Shown here: piece by piece, positions 16,660 to 25,042 of the stretch
Position numbering within the stretch: position 1 is the stretch's first letter
Layout: each line of letters starts with the position of its first letter
From: Bacteroidales bacterium UBA1458
GTDB lineage: Bacteria; Bacteroidota; Bacteroidia; Bacteroidales; VadinHA17
NCBI GenBank assembly: GCA_002325785.1
Contig: DCSU01000158.1
Location: 30,141-69,472, forward strand
DNA: 39,332 nt
Reading direction: 5' to 3'
Program-made: the position numbers and the translations under genes
Notes under the pieces: model-generated
The model's database searches: none
What the model saw: the letters and a program-made list of their open reading frames with translations, nothing else
What the model was told of the DNA's origin: nothing

Positions 16660-16787
16660 CCGGGCTGCAGCATTTATTAAATTTTACAAAATATAGTAAA
16701 TTTTTATTGAAATGTCAAGTAAATCAGTCAAAAAACAACTTCTAATATTCAGATAGGCTGATCTCAGTGATCAATTGCAGTTCGCAA

Positions 16788-19157
16788 TCACCGTTCGCCA
16801 TGCTCGGTGCGCCTTATTATCTCGTTCTGGAGATCATCGCCAAGGTCATTGAAATAATCACTGTAACCAGCTACACGGACAATCAGGTCACGGTACAGTT
16901 CAGGATGTTTCTGCGCGTCACGGAGGGTATCGGCGCTGACGACATTGAACTGTATGTGATGACCGTCAAGGCTGAAGTAGCTTCTGATCAGGGCGGTGAG
17001 TTTATGATAGCTTTCCTCATCCTCAAAGAACTCCGGTGAGAACTTCTGATTGAGGAGCGTACCGCCGGTTCTGAGATGGTCTATTTTAGAAGCCGACTTG
17101 ATAACAGCGGTCGGTCCCTGGCGGTCAACGCCCTGGGAAGGGGAGATACCCTCTGAAAGGGGCACCCAGGCATTGCGGCCGTCGGGAGTGGCCCCGGTGA
17201 CATTGCCAAAGTAGACGTGAGAGGTGGTAGGCAGCATGTTGATGCGGTGAATACCTCCCCTCGGGGTGGGCCTCCCGCTGACGGCATCATGAAAATACTC
17301 AAACACAGTAACAGCCTGTTTATCAGCATATTCGTCATCATTCCCATACTTCGGAGTATTGAAGATCATCTCATACTGCATCTCCTCAGCCCCTACAAAG
17401 TTGTTCTGCAGGGCGGTCAGCATCTCATTCCAGGTAAACCTCTTCCGGTCATAGATATTAAATCTGATTGAGGTGAGGATATCGGTGATGCTTCCCAGAC
17501 CCACTCCCTGTATATATGTGGTGTTATACCGGGCGCCGCCGGCATTGTAGTCTTTGCCGTTGGCAATGCAATCTTCAAGTAGAAGCGACAGGAAGGGCAC
17601 AGGGAGGTGAATGGCGAAGGTCTTTTCAATTACATTGTTACCCGTCACCTTTATGTCGGCGAAGTAGTTAACCTGTTCCCGGTATGCATTCAAAAACCCA
17701 TCAAAGGTGCTGAATAAGCCGGGGTCTCCTGTCTTTGGTCCCACCTGCACGCCAGTGCGGCGATCAAAACCATTGTTGAGCGTCACCTCGAGGATCTTCA
17801 CCAGGTTGAAGTATCCGGTCAGCCAGTAGCACTCAGTGCCAAAGGCGCCTGTCTCCACGCATCCTGACGCTCCGCCGTTGCGGGCATCGACGATGCTCTT
17901 GCCCTGGCGCAGAAGCTCCTCGATGATTGCCTCGGTGTTGAATACAGAGGGCTGTCCGAAGCCGGTCCTTATTATATCAAGGGCCTTATGTACCAGGGAA
18001 TCCGGGTTCTTGCGACTCACCTGCACCATGGAACTGGGCTGCAGGATACGCATCTCCTGTATGACATCGAGGAGAATATAGGTCATCGGGTTGACTGCGT
18101 CAGTGCCATCAGGCTTCACCCCGCCCAGGTTTATCAGGCAGAAGTCAGTATAGGTATTGCTCTCCTGCGCGGTGACGCCCATCTTGGGTGGCGAGGGGTG
18201 ATTGTTGAACTTGACCCAGAAGCATCCAAGGAGTTCATAAGCCGTCTCCGGGGTGAGGGTGTTCTCATCCAGACCCTTTCTATAAATGGGCCACAGGTGC
18301 TGGTCGAGGCGGCCGGGATTGAATGAATCCCAGGGATTAAGCTCTGTAACCACTCCGAGGTGAATGAACCAGTAATGCTGCAGCATCTCGTGGAATGTCT
18401 CCGGGGCATGGGCCGGCACGCGTCGGCAGACTGCTGCCATTCTGCTCAGCTCGCCGCGGCGCTTTTCATCCTTCTCGTCTGCCGCCATCACCTCCAGGGC
18501 GTCGGCATGCCTTCCGGCATACATGATGATGGCATCACAGGCAATGTCCATTGCCTTCAGTTCCTCACTCTTTTCATAGGCAGAAATATCATTGCGAAAA
18601 TCGAGCGCTGCAACCGAATCAGCTATCTCCTGCTTAAGGTCGAGGAACCCGGTGTGGAACATCTTGTATCCCAACACCGTGTGGCCCGGCGCTCTCTGCT
18701 CCTGAAACTCGGTGAATATGCCGGCCTTATAGGCGGCGAGCCACCCTGGGGTCATTCGTTCCATGATGCGGTCACGGTTGCTGCGACCCTTCCAGAAGGG
18801 AATGATCTCCTCACTGTAAATCTTTTTAACATCGTCGCTCACCCTGAAAAAGACCTTCTCGCGTGTATTGAGGATATCAAGGTCCCGGATCGAGTGCAGG
18901 CTTATCTCGGGATAGGTGGGTGTTGCCTTGGGTGCAGGGCCTCTTTCGCCCACAATGAGTTCGCCGTCATTGATGCAGATAGCCTTGTGGCTGAGCAGGT
19001 GTTCAAAGGCGCGCGCCCTGAGCACCGCCGCCGACAAACCCTGGGCCTCGCGAGCGGAGTAGAACTGAGTGATAAGTTGCGCCCTCTCAGCCGTAATGGT
19101 CTCCGTGGCATTCAGGCTCTGCTCCCTGAGCTTTATAACTCTGTCTGTCATTTTCAT
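16788..19157 (-). CDS. hypD: Glycyl radical enzyme, trans-4-hydroxy-L-proline dehydratase (HypD)-like
   Basis: A 789-residue pyruvate-formate-lyase-superfamily enzyme. The thiyl radical Cys is C433 with E435 in SGCVETGAFG, the glycyl radical is G764 in RVAGYSDYF, and D277 lies in NPWDSF. These match, with a constant offset of one, the C434, E436, G765 and D278 that I recall for Clostridioides difficile HypD. Total length and many stretches (INDGELIVGE, QRAPGHTV, KFNNHPSPPK, GARYNTTYIQGVG) also read as HypD. HypD removes water from trans-4-hydroxyproline to give pyrroline-5-carboxylate, which ProC then reduces to proline; no proC gene is in the window. The gene is 43 bp downstream of its activase. 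Another dehydratase of the same clade cannot be fully excluded. Confidence 0.85.
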   Translation of the reverse strand: MKMTDRVIKLREQSLNATETITAERAQLITQFYSAREAQGLSAAVLRARAFEHLLSHKAICINDGELIVGERGPAPKATPTYPEISLHSIRDLDILNTREKVFFRVSDDVKKIYSEEIIPFWKGRSNRDRIMERMTPGWLAAYKAGIFTEFQEQRAPGHTVLGYKMFHTGFLDLKQEIADSVAALDFRNDISAYEKSEELKAMDIACDAIIMYAGRHADALEVMAADEKDEKRRGELSRMAAVCRRVPAHAPETFHEMLQHYWFIHLGVVTELNPWDSFNPGRLDQHLWPIYRKGLDENTLTPETAYELLGCFWVKFNNHPSPPKMGVTAQESNTYTDFCLINLGGVKPDGTDAVNPMTYILLDVIQEMRILQPSSMVQVSRKNPDSLVHKALDIIRTGFGQPSVFNTEAIIEELLRQGKSIVDARNGGASGCVETGAFGTECYWLTGYFNLVKILEVTLNNGFDRRTGVQVGPKTGDPGLFSTFDGFLNAYREQVNYFADIKVTGNNVIEKTFAIHLPVPFLSLLLEDCIANGKDYNAGGARYNTTYIQGVGLGSITDILTSIRFNIYDRKRFTWNEMLTALQNNFVGAEEMQYEMIFNTPKYGNDDEYADKQAVTVFEYFHDAVSGRPTPRGGIHRINMLPTTSHVYFGNVTGATPDGRNAWVPLSEGISPSQGVDRQGPTAVIKSASKIDHLRTGGTLLNQKFSPEFFEDEESYHKLTALIRSYFSLDGHHIQFNVVSADTLRDAQKHPELYRDLIVRVAGYSDYFNDLGDDLQNEIIRRTEHGER

Positions 19158-19200
19158 ATGGATCTGTTCTCCTTATTTATTACTTACTGCAGACGGGTTG

Positions 19201-20001
19201 TCATCCGCCTTTTTTTACATGTATTCCGAGGGGACTGAGTATGTCAATGTACTCATCCAGATAACCGTTCGACACCTGTTTGACTGATGCCATCCTGTCT
19301 TCCATCTCAAAAAGACGGTACTTTGAACTGCCTGTCTTGTGATAGGGAAGCAGGTTTATCTCTTTTATGTGTCCGGTGTTCCGGCTGCCAATGAAATCAC
19401 GAAGTGTTTCCATATAGGCGGCATCAGCCGAAACACCCGGAATGACGGGGATACGAATCATCACATCCTTTCCTTCTGCCAGCAGCATGTCAAGGTTTGA
19501 GATTATGAGTCCGTTGCTCACTCCGGTGAACTTTTTATGCACCTCCGGATCAGTATGCTTGATGTCATAAAGGAAGAGATCGGTGAGACCCATAACTGAC
19601 TGGAGTATCTCCCGGCTTACATATCCCGAAGTGTCAACTGTTGTATGGAACCCTGCACTTTTCAAAAGAGTCAGTGTCTCAATCAGGAACTCAGGCTGCA
19701 TCAGAGGCTCTCCCCCGGAGAAGGTCACGCCGCCCCCCGAGTGCTCCATGAATACCCTGTCAACCTCAGCCTTCGCTATTATCTCCTCTGGTGCATATTC
19801 ATGGCCCACCTGTTCCTGTGACATGAACTCCCTGCGGCCTATCCTGTCAGTTCTTTCAACCATCCTGATGCCGGGCACCTTACCCTCAGGATTGTGGCAC
19901 CACCAGCAGTCGAGGAAACATCCCTTCATGAAGAAGGTAACCCTGATACCTGGGCCGTCATGAATTGCATACCTTTTTATACTGAATATTAAGCCTTTCA
20001 T
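19201..20001 (-). CDS. Glycyl-radical-enzyme activase (radical SAM), HypD activase-like
   Basis: A 266-residue radical SAM protein that should install the glycyl radical on the HypD-like enzyme encoded just downstream. The [4Fe-4S] motif is C28-x3-C32-x2-C35 (GCFLDCWWC), with FSGGEPL for SAM binding near 95 and IHDGPGIR at the N-terminus. These are the only three Cys in the protein. The Cys-rich ferredoxin-like insert that many activases of non-PFL glycyl radical enzymes carry after the first motif is absent, and the region 36-90 has no Cys at all, so it is built like the minimal PFL activase. It is first in a two-gene operon with a promoter candidate about 170 bp upstream. Confidence 0.93.
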   Translation of the reverse strand: MKGLIFSIKRYAIHDGPGIRVTFFMKGCFLDCWWCHNPEGKVPGIRMVERTDRIGRREFMSQEQVGHEYAPEEIIAKAEVDRVFMEHSGGGVTFSGGEPLMQPEFLIETLTLLKSAGFHTTVDTSGYVSREILQSVMGLTDLFLYDIKHTDPEVHKKFTGVSNGLIISNLDMLLAEGKDVMIRIPVIPGVSADAAYMETLRDFIGSRNTGHIKEINLLPYHKTGSSKYRLFEMEDRMASVKQVSNGYLDEYIDILSPLGIHVKKGG

Positions 20002-20171
20002 AAAGATTTAACTAAAACCTGAATGGTAGTGGAATGGAAGCAGCGGAGCCGTCGGGGGGCCCTCACAGAAAGGCTATCAGTTATAGAACATAAGGCAGTG
20101 ATACAGCCTGCGTCCGAGGCGATTCATCATAAACCTGTGTTCCAGTCTGTGCATATCATTAAAATGATGAA

Positions 20172-20204
20172 CAAAATTACTGAAAATCAGGGAAGAATTG
20201 CAAA
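20172..20204 (-). promoter_or_regulatory. Promoter candidate for the activase-hypD operon
   Basis: On the minus strand TTTG (20204-20201), a 21-bp spacer and TAATTTTG (20179-20172) match the Bacteroidota -33 TTTG / -7 TAnnTTTG promoter pattern at every fixed base. Transcription would start near 20168, leaving a leader of about 165 nt before the activase start codon. Confidence 0.6.
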
Positions 20205-20362
20205 AACTCCGATAAATCATTACACAGAAGACTTTTTCGGCTTTATATTATCTTGATATACTGATTTTTATGAGATATTGAGCACGATTAACAAAAGTTT
20301 AACGGAAAGAATGTGCAACACTGTGAGGGGTTGCCGGTCTTTATACTGAAAAGAAGATGGAA

Positions 20363-20394
20363 AAGGACAGTTCCGCTTTTTCTCAAGGACAGTT
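20363..20394 (+). repeat. 10-bp direct repeat upstream of the small exported-protein gene
   Basis: AAGGACAGTT occurs at 20363-20372 and again at 20385-20394. The repeats start 22 bp apart, about two turns of B-DNA, and end 27 bp before the start codon at 20422. The spacing puts both copies on one face of the helix, as for a regulator binding direct repeats. This could also be chance. Confidence 0.35.
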
Positions 20395-20421
20395 TAAGTG
20401 TAAAACAAAAACGGGTTAGTC

Positions 20422-20877
20422 ATGAAAAGAATTTATTTTGCTCTGTTACTCTTTGCCTGTATGGCTGTGGCCTCTTACGGCAAAGTTATTGTAAAGGGGA
20501 ATTCCAACACCCCATTCGGAAGGTACACTATCGAGGTCTGTGATCAGCCGATGATGCTTGCGGGCGAAGCTCTCGAATGCTATCTCATCAGCTATGACAG
20601 TTCACCGCTGACAATCAAGGTCTTTGTTGACAAAGATAAAAGATGCAAAAACTATGTTGTGGTCTCCGATGAGCTGTCAGTGATGTACACCTGCAATGGT
20701 AAGTACTTCGGTGTCAACAAGGTTGCCAAACAGTACGGGAGCGCCGGGTTAAGCACTGATGAAGACCGGCTTGACAGGTTAGACTATTTCCATCAGAAAG
20801 TTCTTGCACAGGGCAAGACCGACGATTTTGATGCTACCAGGCTCATCGCAGCCTATTTCCCGGATCTCATCAAATAG
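20422..20877 (+). CDS. Small exported protein of unknown function
   Basis: A 151-residue protein I do not recognise. Residues 1-20 form a clear signal peptide (MKRIYFALLLFACMAVASYG), followed by KVIVKGNSNTPFGRYTIEV. The mature part is about 130 residues with predicted strands in the first half and helices (DRLDRLDYFHQKV, ATRLIAAYFPDL) in the second. Cys residues at about 41, 52, 74 and 93 could form two disulfides in the periplasm. A hairpin terminator lies 76 bp downstream, so it is probably transcribed alone. Codon use looks like that of its neighbours. Confidence 0.75.
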   Translation: MKRIYFALLLFACMAVASYGKVIVKGNSNTPFGRYTIEVCDQPMMLAGEALECYLISYDSSPLTIKVFVDKDKRCKNYVVVSDELSVMYTCNGKYFGVNKVAKQYGSAGLSTDEDRLDRLDYFHQKVLAQGKTDDFDATRLIAAYFPDLIK

Positions 20878-20953
20878 ATCCGGAAGAAAGACTTTTTTTT
20901 TCCTTCCTTAATCAGGCCGTCCGGCCTGTCTACGATCAGGTTTAGGTTGAAAT

Positions 20954-20987
20954 GAAGATACCCCGCAGCGGGTATCTTCTTCTTTTT
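20954..20987 (+). terminator. Intrinsic terminator after the small exported-protein gene
   Basis: GAAGATACCC pairs with GGGTATCTTC over 10 bp around a 6-nt loop (CGCAGC), followed directly by a T-rich run (TTCTTTTTAT). It separates the small gene from the carboxylase-like gene. A second GC-rich hairpin (CAGGCC/GGCCTG at 20913-20928) lies before it without a T-run. Confidence 0.85.
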
Positions 20988-21025
20988 ATATTGACAATTA
21001 TCACATGAAAGTGCGGTATCTGAGT

Positions 21026-21033
21026 TATCTTTG
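21026..21033 (+). promoter_or_regulatory. Promoter -7 element of the carboxylase-like gene
   Basis: TATCTTTG matches TAnnTTTG at every fixed base and lies after a terminator and 52 bp before the start codon. No good -33 TTTG is present at the usual distance, so an activator may be needed or the match may be chance. Confidence 0.42.
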
Positions 21034-21084
21034 ACATGAAAAGCCAGCGGATCATTTTTACAAATCCCGGGACCTTTAAAGACT

Positions 21085-22830
21085 ATGAAACAGAAGATAA
21101 AATTCAGTCTCCTTTACCGAGATATGTGGCAGTCATCAGGCAAGTACCAGCCCAGGGTTGACCAGTTGTCTGCAGTGGCTCCCCACATTGTGAACATGGG
21201 TTGTTTTGACCGTATTGAGACCAACGGAGGAGCATTTGAGCAGGTTCAGCTTCTATATGGGGAGAATCCCAATGCTGCCGTCAGGGAGTGGTTAAAGCCG
21301 TTCAACAGGGCAGGCATACAGACACATATGCTTGAGCGTGCACTGAATGGCATAAGGATGTATCCTGTACCTGCCGATGTCAGGCGTCTGATGTACAAAG
21401 TAAAAAAAGCGCAGGGTGTAGATATTGCGCGTTCATTTTGCGGTCTTAATGATCACCGTAACCTCGAGCTTTCCGTGAAATATGCGCGTGAGGCAGGCAT
21501 GATCTCACAGGCTGCTCTTTCAATCACCCACTCTCCTGTTCACACTGTTGATTACTTCATGGGAGTGGTTGACCATGTTGTAGAGTACGGTGCAGATGAA
21601 ATCTGTCTGAAGGATATGGCGGGTGTAGGCAGGCCTGCATCCCTGGGGGAGCTGGTGAAAAGGATTAAAAAGAAATACCCTGGCATGATAGTGCAGTATC
21701 ACGGTCACAGTGGTCCGGGCATGTCGGTCGCTTCCATGCTCGAAGTAGCCAGGGCCGGGGCAGACTATCTTGATGTGGCAATGGAGCCTCTTAGCTGGGG
21801 AATGGTACATCCTGATATACTGGCCATACAGGCTATCATGAAGGATGCCGGGTTTGAGGTACCGGAGATCAACATGGATGAGTATATGAAAGTCCGTTCA
21901 CTCACCCAGGAATTCATTGACGATTTCCTTGGTTACTTCATTGACCAGCGCAACAGGCAGATGACCTCTCTGCTGATCGGTTCAGGTCTTCCCGGAGGTA
22001 TGATGGGCAGCATGATGGCTGATCTCAAGGGAGTTCACCAGGGTATCAACGCGGCACTCAAAGCAAAGGGCAAACCGGAACTATCAGAAGACGAGCTGGT
22101 TGTATGGCTTTTCAGGGAGGTAGAGCACATCTGGCCCATGATGGGCTACCCGCCCCTGGTTACACCCTTCAGCCAGTATGTTAAGAACGTCGCACTGATG
22201 AACATCATCTCACTGGTAAACGGCAAAGAGCGATTTGCAATGATAGACCCGAACTCATGGGACATGCTCCTTGGTCGCGCAGGCACACTGCCGGGGCCCC
22301 TGGCGCCTGAGCTGATTGCGCTTGCAAAAAATGAGGGTAAAGAGTTTTACGATGGCAACCCCCAGGATAATTATCCTGATGCCCTTGACGGTTTTCGCAC
22401 GGAGATGGAACAGAACGGATGGCCCCTCGGCCCGGATGAGGAGGAGCTGTTTGAACTGGCGATGCACGACAGGCAGTACCGCGATTATAAATCTGGCGCC
22501 GCAAAGAGCCGCTTCCTGAAGGAAGTGGAAGATAAAAAGGCCGAGATGCTGCAGGGGGGGCAGGTGAAGGTCTCAAAGAAACAGCTCCTGCCGGCTCCCG
22601 AGGACGGAACAGCACTGATCTACTCCGGCGCAACCTCAACATACTGGCCTGAAGAAGAGCTGCTGACTGCAGGCGGGGAGGTGAAAAAGGGTGAGATACT
22701 GATGTATCTAATGATCGGTAAAAGCATCAGAGAGGTGCGCTCTGACCGCGACGGAGTGGTCAACAAAATACTTGTGAAGAGCGGAGATAAAGTCAAAAAG
22801 GGTGACCCGCTGATCGAATACCGACAGTAG
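21085..22830 (+). CDS. Oxaloacetate decarboxylase alpha / pyruvate carboxylase B-like protein with atypical carrier domain
   Basis: A 581-residue protein: a carboxyltransferase TIM-barrel (about 1-290), a connecting helical domain (about 300-500) and a C-terminal biotinyl/lipoyl-type domain (about 510-581). The metal ligands appear kept: D13, K176 in CLKDMAG (the carbamylated Lys) and H206/H208 in YHGHS. Two hallmark motifs are altered: the usual RDGHQS is RDMWQS (12-17), and the family FDALND is FCGLND (near 118-123). In the carrier domain the usual EAMKM is MIGKS; the Lys (K546) is kept but both flanking Met are lost. No beta/gamma decarboxylase subunit or biotin carboxylase gene is nearby. 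It may be a carboxyltransferase with an altered substrate. The fold assignment is firm, the reaction is not. Confidence 0.82.
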   Translation: MKQKIKFSLLYRDMWQSSGKYQPRVDQLSAVAPHIVNMGCFDRIETNGGAFEQVQLLYGENPNAAVREWLKPFNRAGIQTHMLERALNGIRMYPVPADVRRLMYKVKKAQGVDIARSFCGLNDHRNLELSVKYAREAGMISQAALSITHSPVHTVDYFMGVVDHVVEYGADEICLKDMAGVGRPASLGELVKRIKKKYPGMIVQYHGHSGPGMSVASMLEVARAGADYLDVAMEPLSWGMVHPDILAIQAIMKDAGFEVPEINMDEYMKVRSLTQEFIDDFLGYFIDQRNRQMTSLLIGSGLPGGMMGSMMADLKGVHQGINAALKAKGKPELSEDELVVWLFREVEHIWPMMGYPPLVTPFSQYVKNVALMNIISLVNGKERFAMIDPNSWDMLLGRAGTLPGPLAPELIALAKNEGKEFYDGNPQDNYPDALDGFRTEMEQNGWPLGPDEEELFELAMHDRQYRDYKSGAAKSRFLKEVEDKKAEMLQGGQVKVSKKQLLPAPEDGTALIYSGATSTYWPEEELLTAGGEVKKGEILMYLMIGKSIREVRSDRDGVVNKILVKSGDKVKKGDPLIEYRQ

Positions 22831-22877
22831 CCTGACCTCCGTTTAAGGAGGTTGGCAAACTCAATTAACCCCAGTTT

Positions 22878-22908
22878 TTTGAATTGTGGCCATTAATCCA
22901 TATTTTTA
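22878..22908 (+). promoter_or_regulatory. Promoter candidate for the M3 peptidase gene
   Basis: TTTG (22878-22881), a 19-bp spacer and TATTTTTA (22901-22908) fit the Bacteroidota -33/-7 pattern with one mismatch at the last base. The start would fall near 22912, about 23 nt before the chosen ATG at 22935. This supports that start over the upstream ATG at 22884, which would lie inside the promoter. Confidence 0.5.
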
Positions 22909-22934
22909 GCCTTCTAAACCCAAACCCTACCGTT

Positions 22935-25028
22935 ATGAAAAAACTGTTCATTATGCTTTTGATTGCTTCAATCGGGGCAGTATCCTGCAAGAAGGAGACC
23001 TGCGAGAATCCGTTTTACTGCGACTGGGATACGCCCTTTGAGGTACCCCCCTTTGACCTGATCAAATTTGAACATTTCAAGCCAGCCTACCTGAAAGGCA
23101 TGGAGGAGCAGATGGCTGAAGTAAATACCATCATCAACAACACTGAGGAACCTACCTTTGACAACACAGTCAGGGCAATGCAGTTCACAGGCCAGCTACT
23201 GGCGAAGGTGCAGCGTGCCATGGGTCCGCTGAGCGGAGCCAATACCAATGACTCCATCCAGGCACTTCAGAGGGATATGTCTCCCCTCTTCTCAAAGCAC
23301 AACGACGATATTTCACTGAATGAAAAACTCTTTGAAAGGGTAAAATCGGTTTACGAAAACCGTGACAGGTTCAACCTTACCCCTGAGGAAAGCAAGCTGC
23401 TCGAAGACGAGTATCTCGACTTCATCCGCAGCGGTATCGGTCTCTCCCCTGAGGATAAAGACAAGCTTCGTCAGCTTAACAGCGAGCAGTCGCTTCTCTC
23501 CATTAAATTTGGTCAGAATCTGCTGGCTGAGACCAACGGCTTCACCCTCGTCATTGACAACGAGCAAGACCTGTCCGGACTTCCTGAAGGTGTCAGGGCG
23601 CAGGCTGCAGCCGCTGCAAATGAAAAGGGCGTGGAGGGCAAATGGCTTTTCACCCTGCAAAATCCCAGCTATATCCCCTTCATGACATACGCTGACAACA
23701 GGGCGCTCCGGGAGAAGATATTCAGAGGATACATGATGCGTGGCAACAACGGCAATGAGAATGACAACAACCAGATTCTTGCTGATATCATCAGGCTTCG
23801 CGTTGAAAAAGCCAGGCTTCTCGGCTACGAAAGTCACGCCGACTATGTACTTGAGCGCAACATGGCCAAAGAGCCCGAGATTGTTCTTAATTTCCTTGCC
23901 CAGATATGGGAAGCCGCCCTGCCGGTAGCAAAGGCAGAGGCAGCAGCACAGCAGGAGATGATTGACAGGGAAGGCGGCAAGTTCAACCTTGAGCCATGGG
24001 ACTGGTTCTACTACACTGAAAAAATCCGCAAGGAAAAGTATGACCTGAGCGATGAGGAGACAAAGCCCTATTTCTCAGCAAAAAACGTCACCGACGGTAT
24101 GTTTTATGTTGCCAACAGGCTTTACGGGCTGGAGTTCAGCGAAAGGAATGACATTCCGCTGTATCATCCTGACGTAAAAACCTTTGAGGTAAAAAGAGAC
24201 CAGAAGCATGTGGGTATCCTCATGATCGACTATCACCCGAGAGCTTCCAAGCGCGGAGGTGCATGGTGCAGCGGCATCAGGCCACAGAGGCTGGACGAGA
24301 AAGGCAAATTCGTGACCCCGCTGGTGAGCATGGTTACCAACTTCACTCCCCCTTCAGGTGATACACCCTCACTGCTCACCCCTGACGAGGCAAGCACCCT
24401 TTTCCATGAGTTCGGCCATGCACTGCACAGCCTGCTTTCAAACACCGAATATACAAGTGGTGTCTCACGCGACTTTGTGGAGCTGCCCTCGCAGATTATG
24501 GAGCACTGGGTCTTCGAACCCGAAGTGCTGAAGGTGTACGCCAAGCATTACCAGACAGGCGAGATTATTCCTGACGCACTGATAGAGAAGATTGAGAATG
24601 CAGGCAAGTTCAATGCCGGCTTCACCACTGTCGAGTACCTGGCAGCCTCCTCGCTTGACATGGAGTACCACTCTCTGACCGAACCGGCAGAGATCAATAT
24701 CGGTGAGTTTGAAAAGAACGCCATGGACAAGTACGGTCTGATAAAGGAGATTATCCCCCGCTACAGGTCTACTTACTTCAACCACATCATCGGAGGCTAT
24801 GCAGCAGGTTACTACAGCTACATCTGGTGTGAGCAGCTTGATGCCGATGCGTTCAAGGCATTCAAGGAGACAGGTGATATCTTCAACCCTGAGGTTGCCG
24901 CCCGCTTCGAGAAGGAGATCCTGGCCCGCAAAGGATCAAAGGATGAGCTTGAGATGTGGATAGCCTTCAGGGGACGCGAGCCGGGCATTGAGGCCCTGCT
25001 TGAAAACCGTGGCCTGTTGAATAAATAA
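22935..25028 (+). CDS. M3 family zinc metallopeptidase, lipoprotein (peptidyl-dipeptidase Dcp-like)
   Basis: A 697-residue metallopeptidase cutting short peptides. The start at 22935 gives a clean lipoprotein signal, MKKLFIMLLIASIGAVSC, with the lipobox Cys at residue 18; the longer frame from 22884 adds 17 residues that spoil it. The zinc motif HEFGHALH begins at H491, and the third ligand lies in the following helix near FVELPSQIMEHW. The C-terminal region (FNAGFTTVEYLAASSLDMEYH, IIGGYAAGYYSYIWCE) is typical of oligopeptidase A/Dcp proteins. Lipid anchoring puts it in the periplasm or at the surface, where it would finish peptide digestion together with the S46 peptidase at 34941-37109. The histidine kinase gene follows by 14 bp. 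Confidence 0.94.
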   Translation: MKKLFIMLLIASIGAVSCKKETCENPFYCDWDTPFEVPPFDLIKFEHFKPAYLKGMEEQMAEVNTIINNTEEPTFDNTVRAMQFTGQLLAKVQRAMGPLSGANTNDSIQALQRDMSPLFSKHNDDISLNEKLFERVKSVYENRDRFNLTPEESKLLEDEYLDFIRSGIGLSPEDKDKLRQLNSEQSLLSIKFGQNLLAETNGFTLVIDNEQDLSGLPEGVRAQAAAAANEKGVEGKWLFTLQNPSYIPFMTYADNRALREKIFRGYMMRGNNGNENDNNQILADIIRLRVEKARLLGYESHADYVLERNMAKEPEIVLNFLAQIWEAALPVAKAEAAAQQEMIDREGGKFNLEPWDWFYYTEKIRKEKYDLSDEETKPYFSAKNVTDGMFYVANRLYGLEFSERNDIPLYHPDVKTFEVKRDQKHVGILMIDYHPRASKRGGAWCSGIRPQRLDEKGKFVTPLVSMVTNFTPPSGDTPSLLTPDEASTLFHEFGHALHSLLSNTEYTSGVSRDFVELPSQIMEHWVFEPEVLKVYAKHYQTGEIIPDALIEKIENAGKFNAGFTTVEYLAASSLDMEYHSLTEPAEINIGEFEKNAMDKYGLIKEIIPRYRSTYFNHIIGGYAAGYYSYIWCEQLDADAFKAFKETGDIFNPEVAARFEKEILARKGSKDELEMWIAFRGREPGIEALLENRGLLNK

Positions 25029-25042
25029 TAAATAATATCCAG

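Larger units (their letters stand above)
20002..20421. other. 420-bp intergenic region between the HypD operon and a small exported-protein gene
   Basis: The two genes diverge here. Short open frames exist but have no recognisable protein features. The region contains a good minus-strand promoter candidate at 20172-20204 and a 10-bp direct repeat at 20363-20394. Between the promoter and the activase start is a leader of about 165 nt with a GC-rich patch (GGGGGGCCC near 20054) able to form local hairpins. I do not recognise a known riboswitch in it. Confidence 0.6.

Noticed and set aside
20023..20256. 77-codon open frame in the large intergenic region
   Set aside because: No signal peptide, domain or plausible composition, and it overlaps the likely leader and promoter of the activase operon on the other strand.
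22842..22859. Possible terminator (ACCTCC/GGAGGT) after the carboxylase-like gene
   Set aside because: The stem is only 6 bp and no T-run follows directly.
22884..22934. Upstream ATG giving a longer M3 peptidase
   Set aside because: It would put 17 residues before the lipoprotein signal and overlap the likely promoter; the ATG at 22935 fits better.
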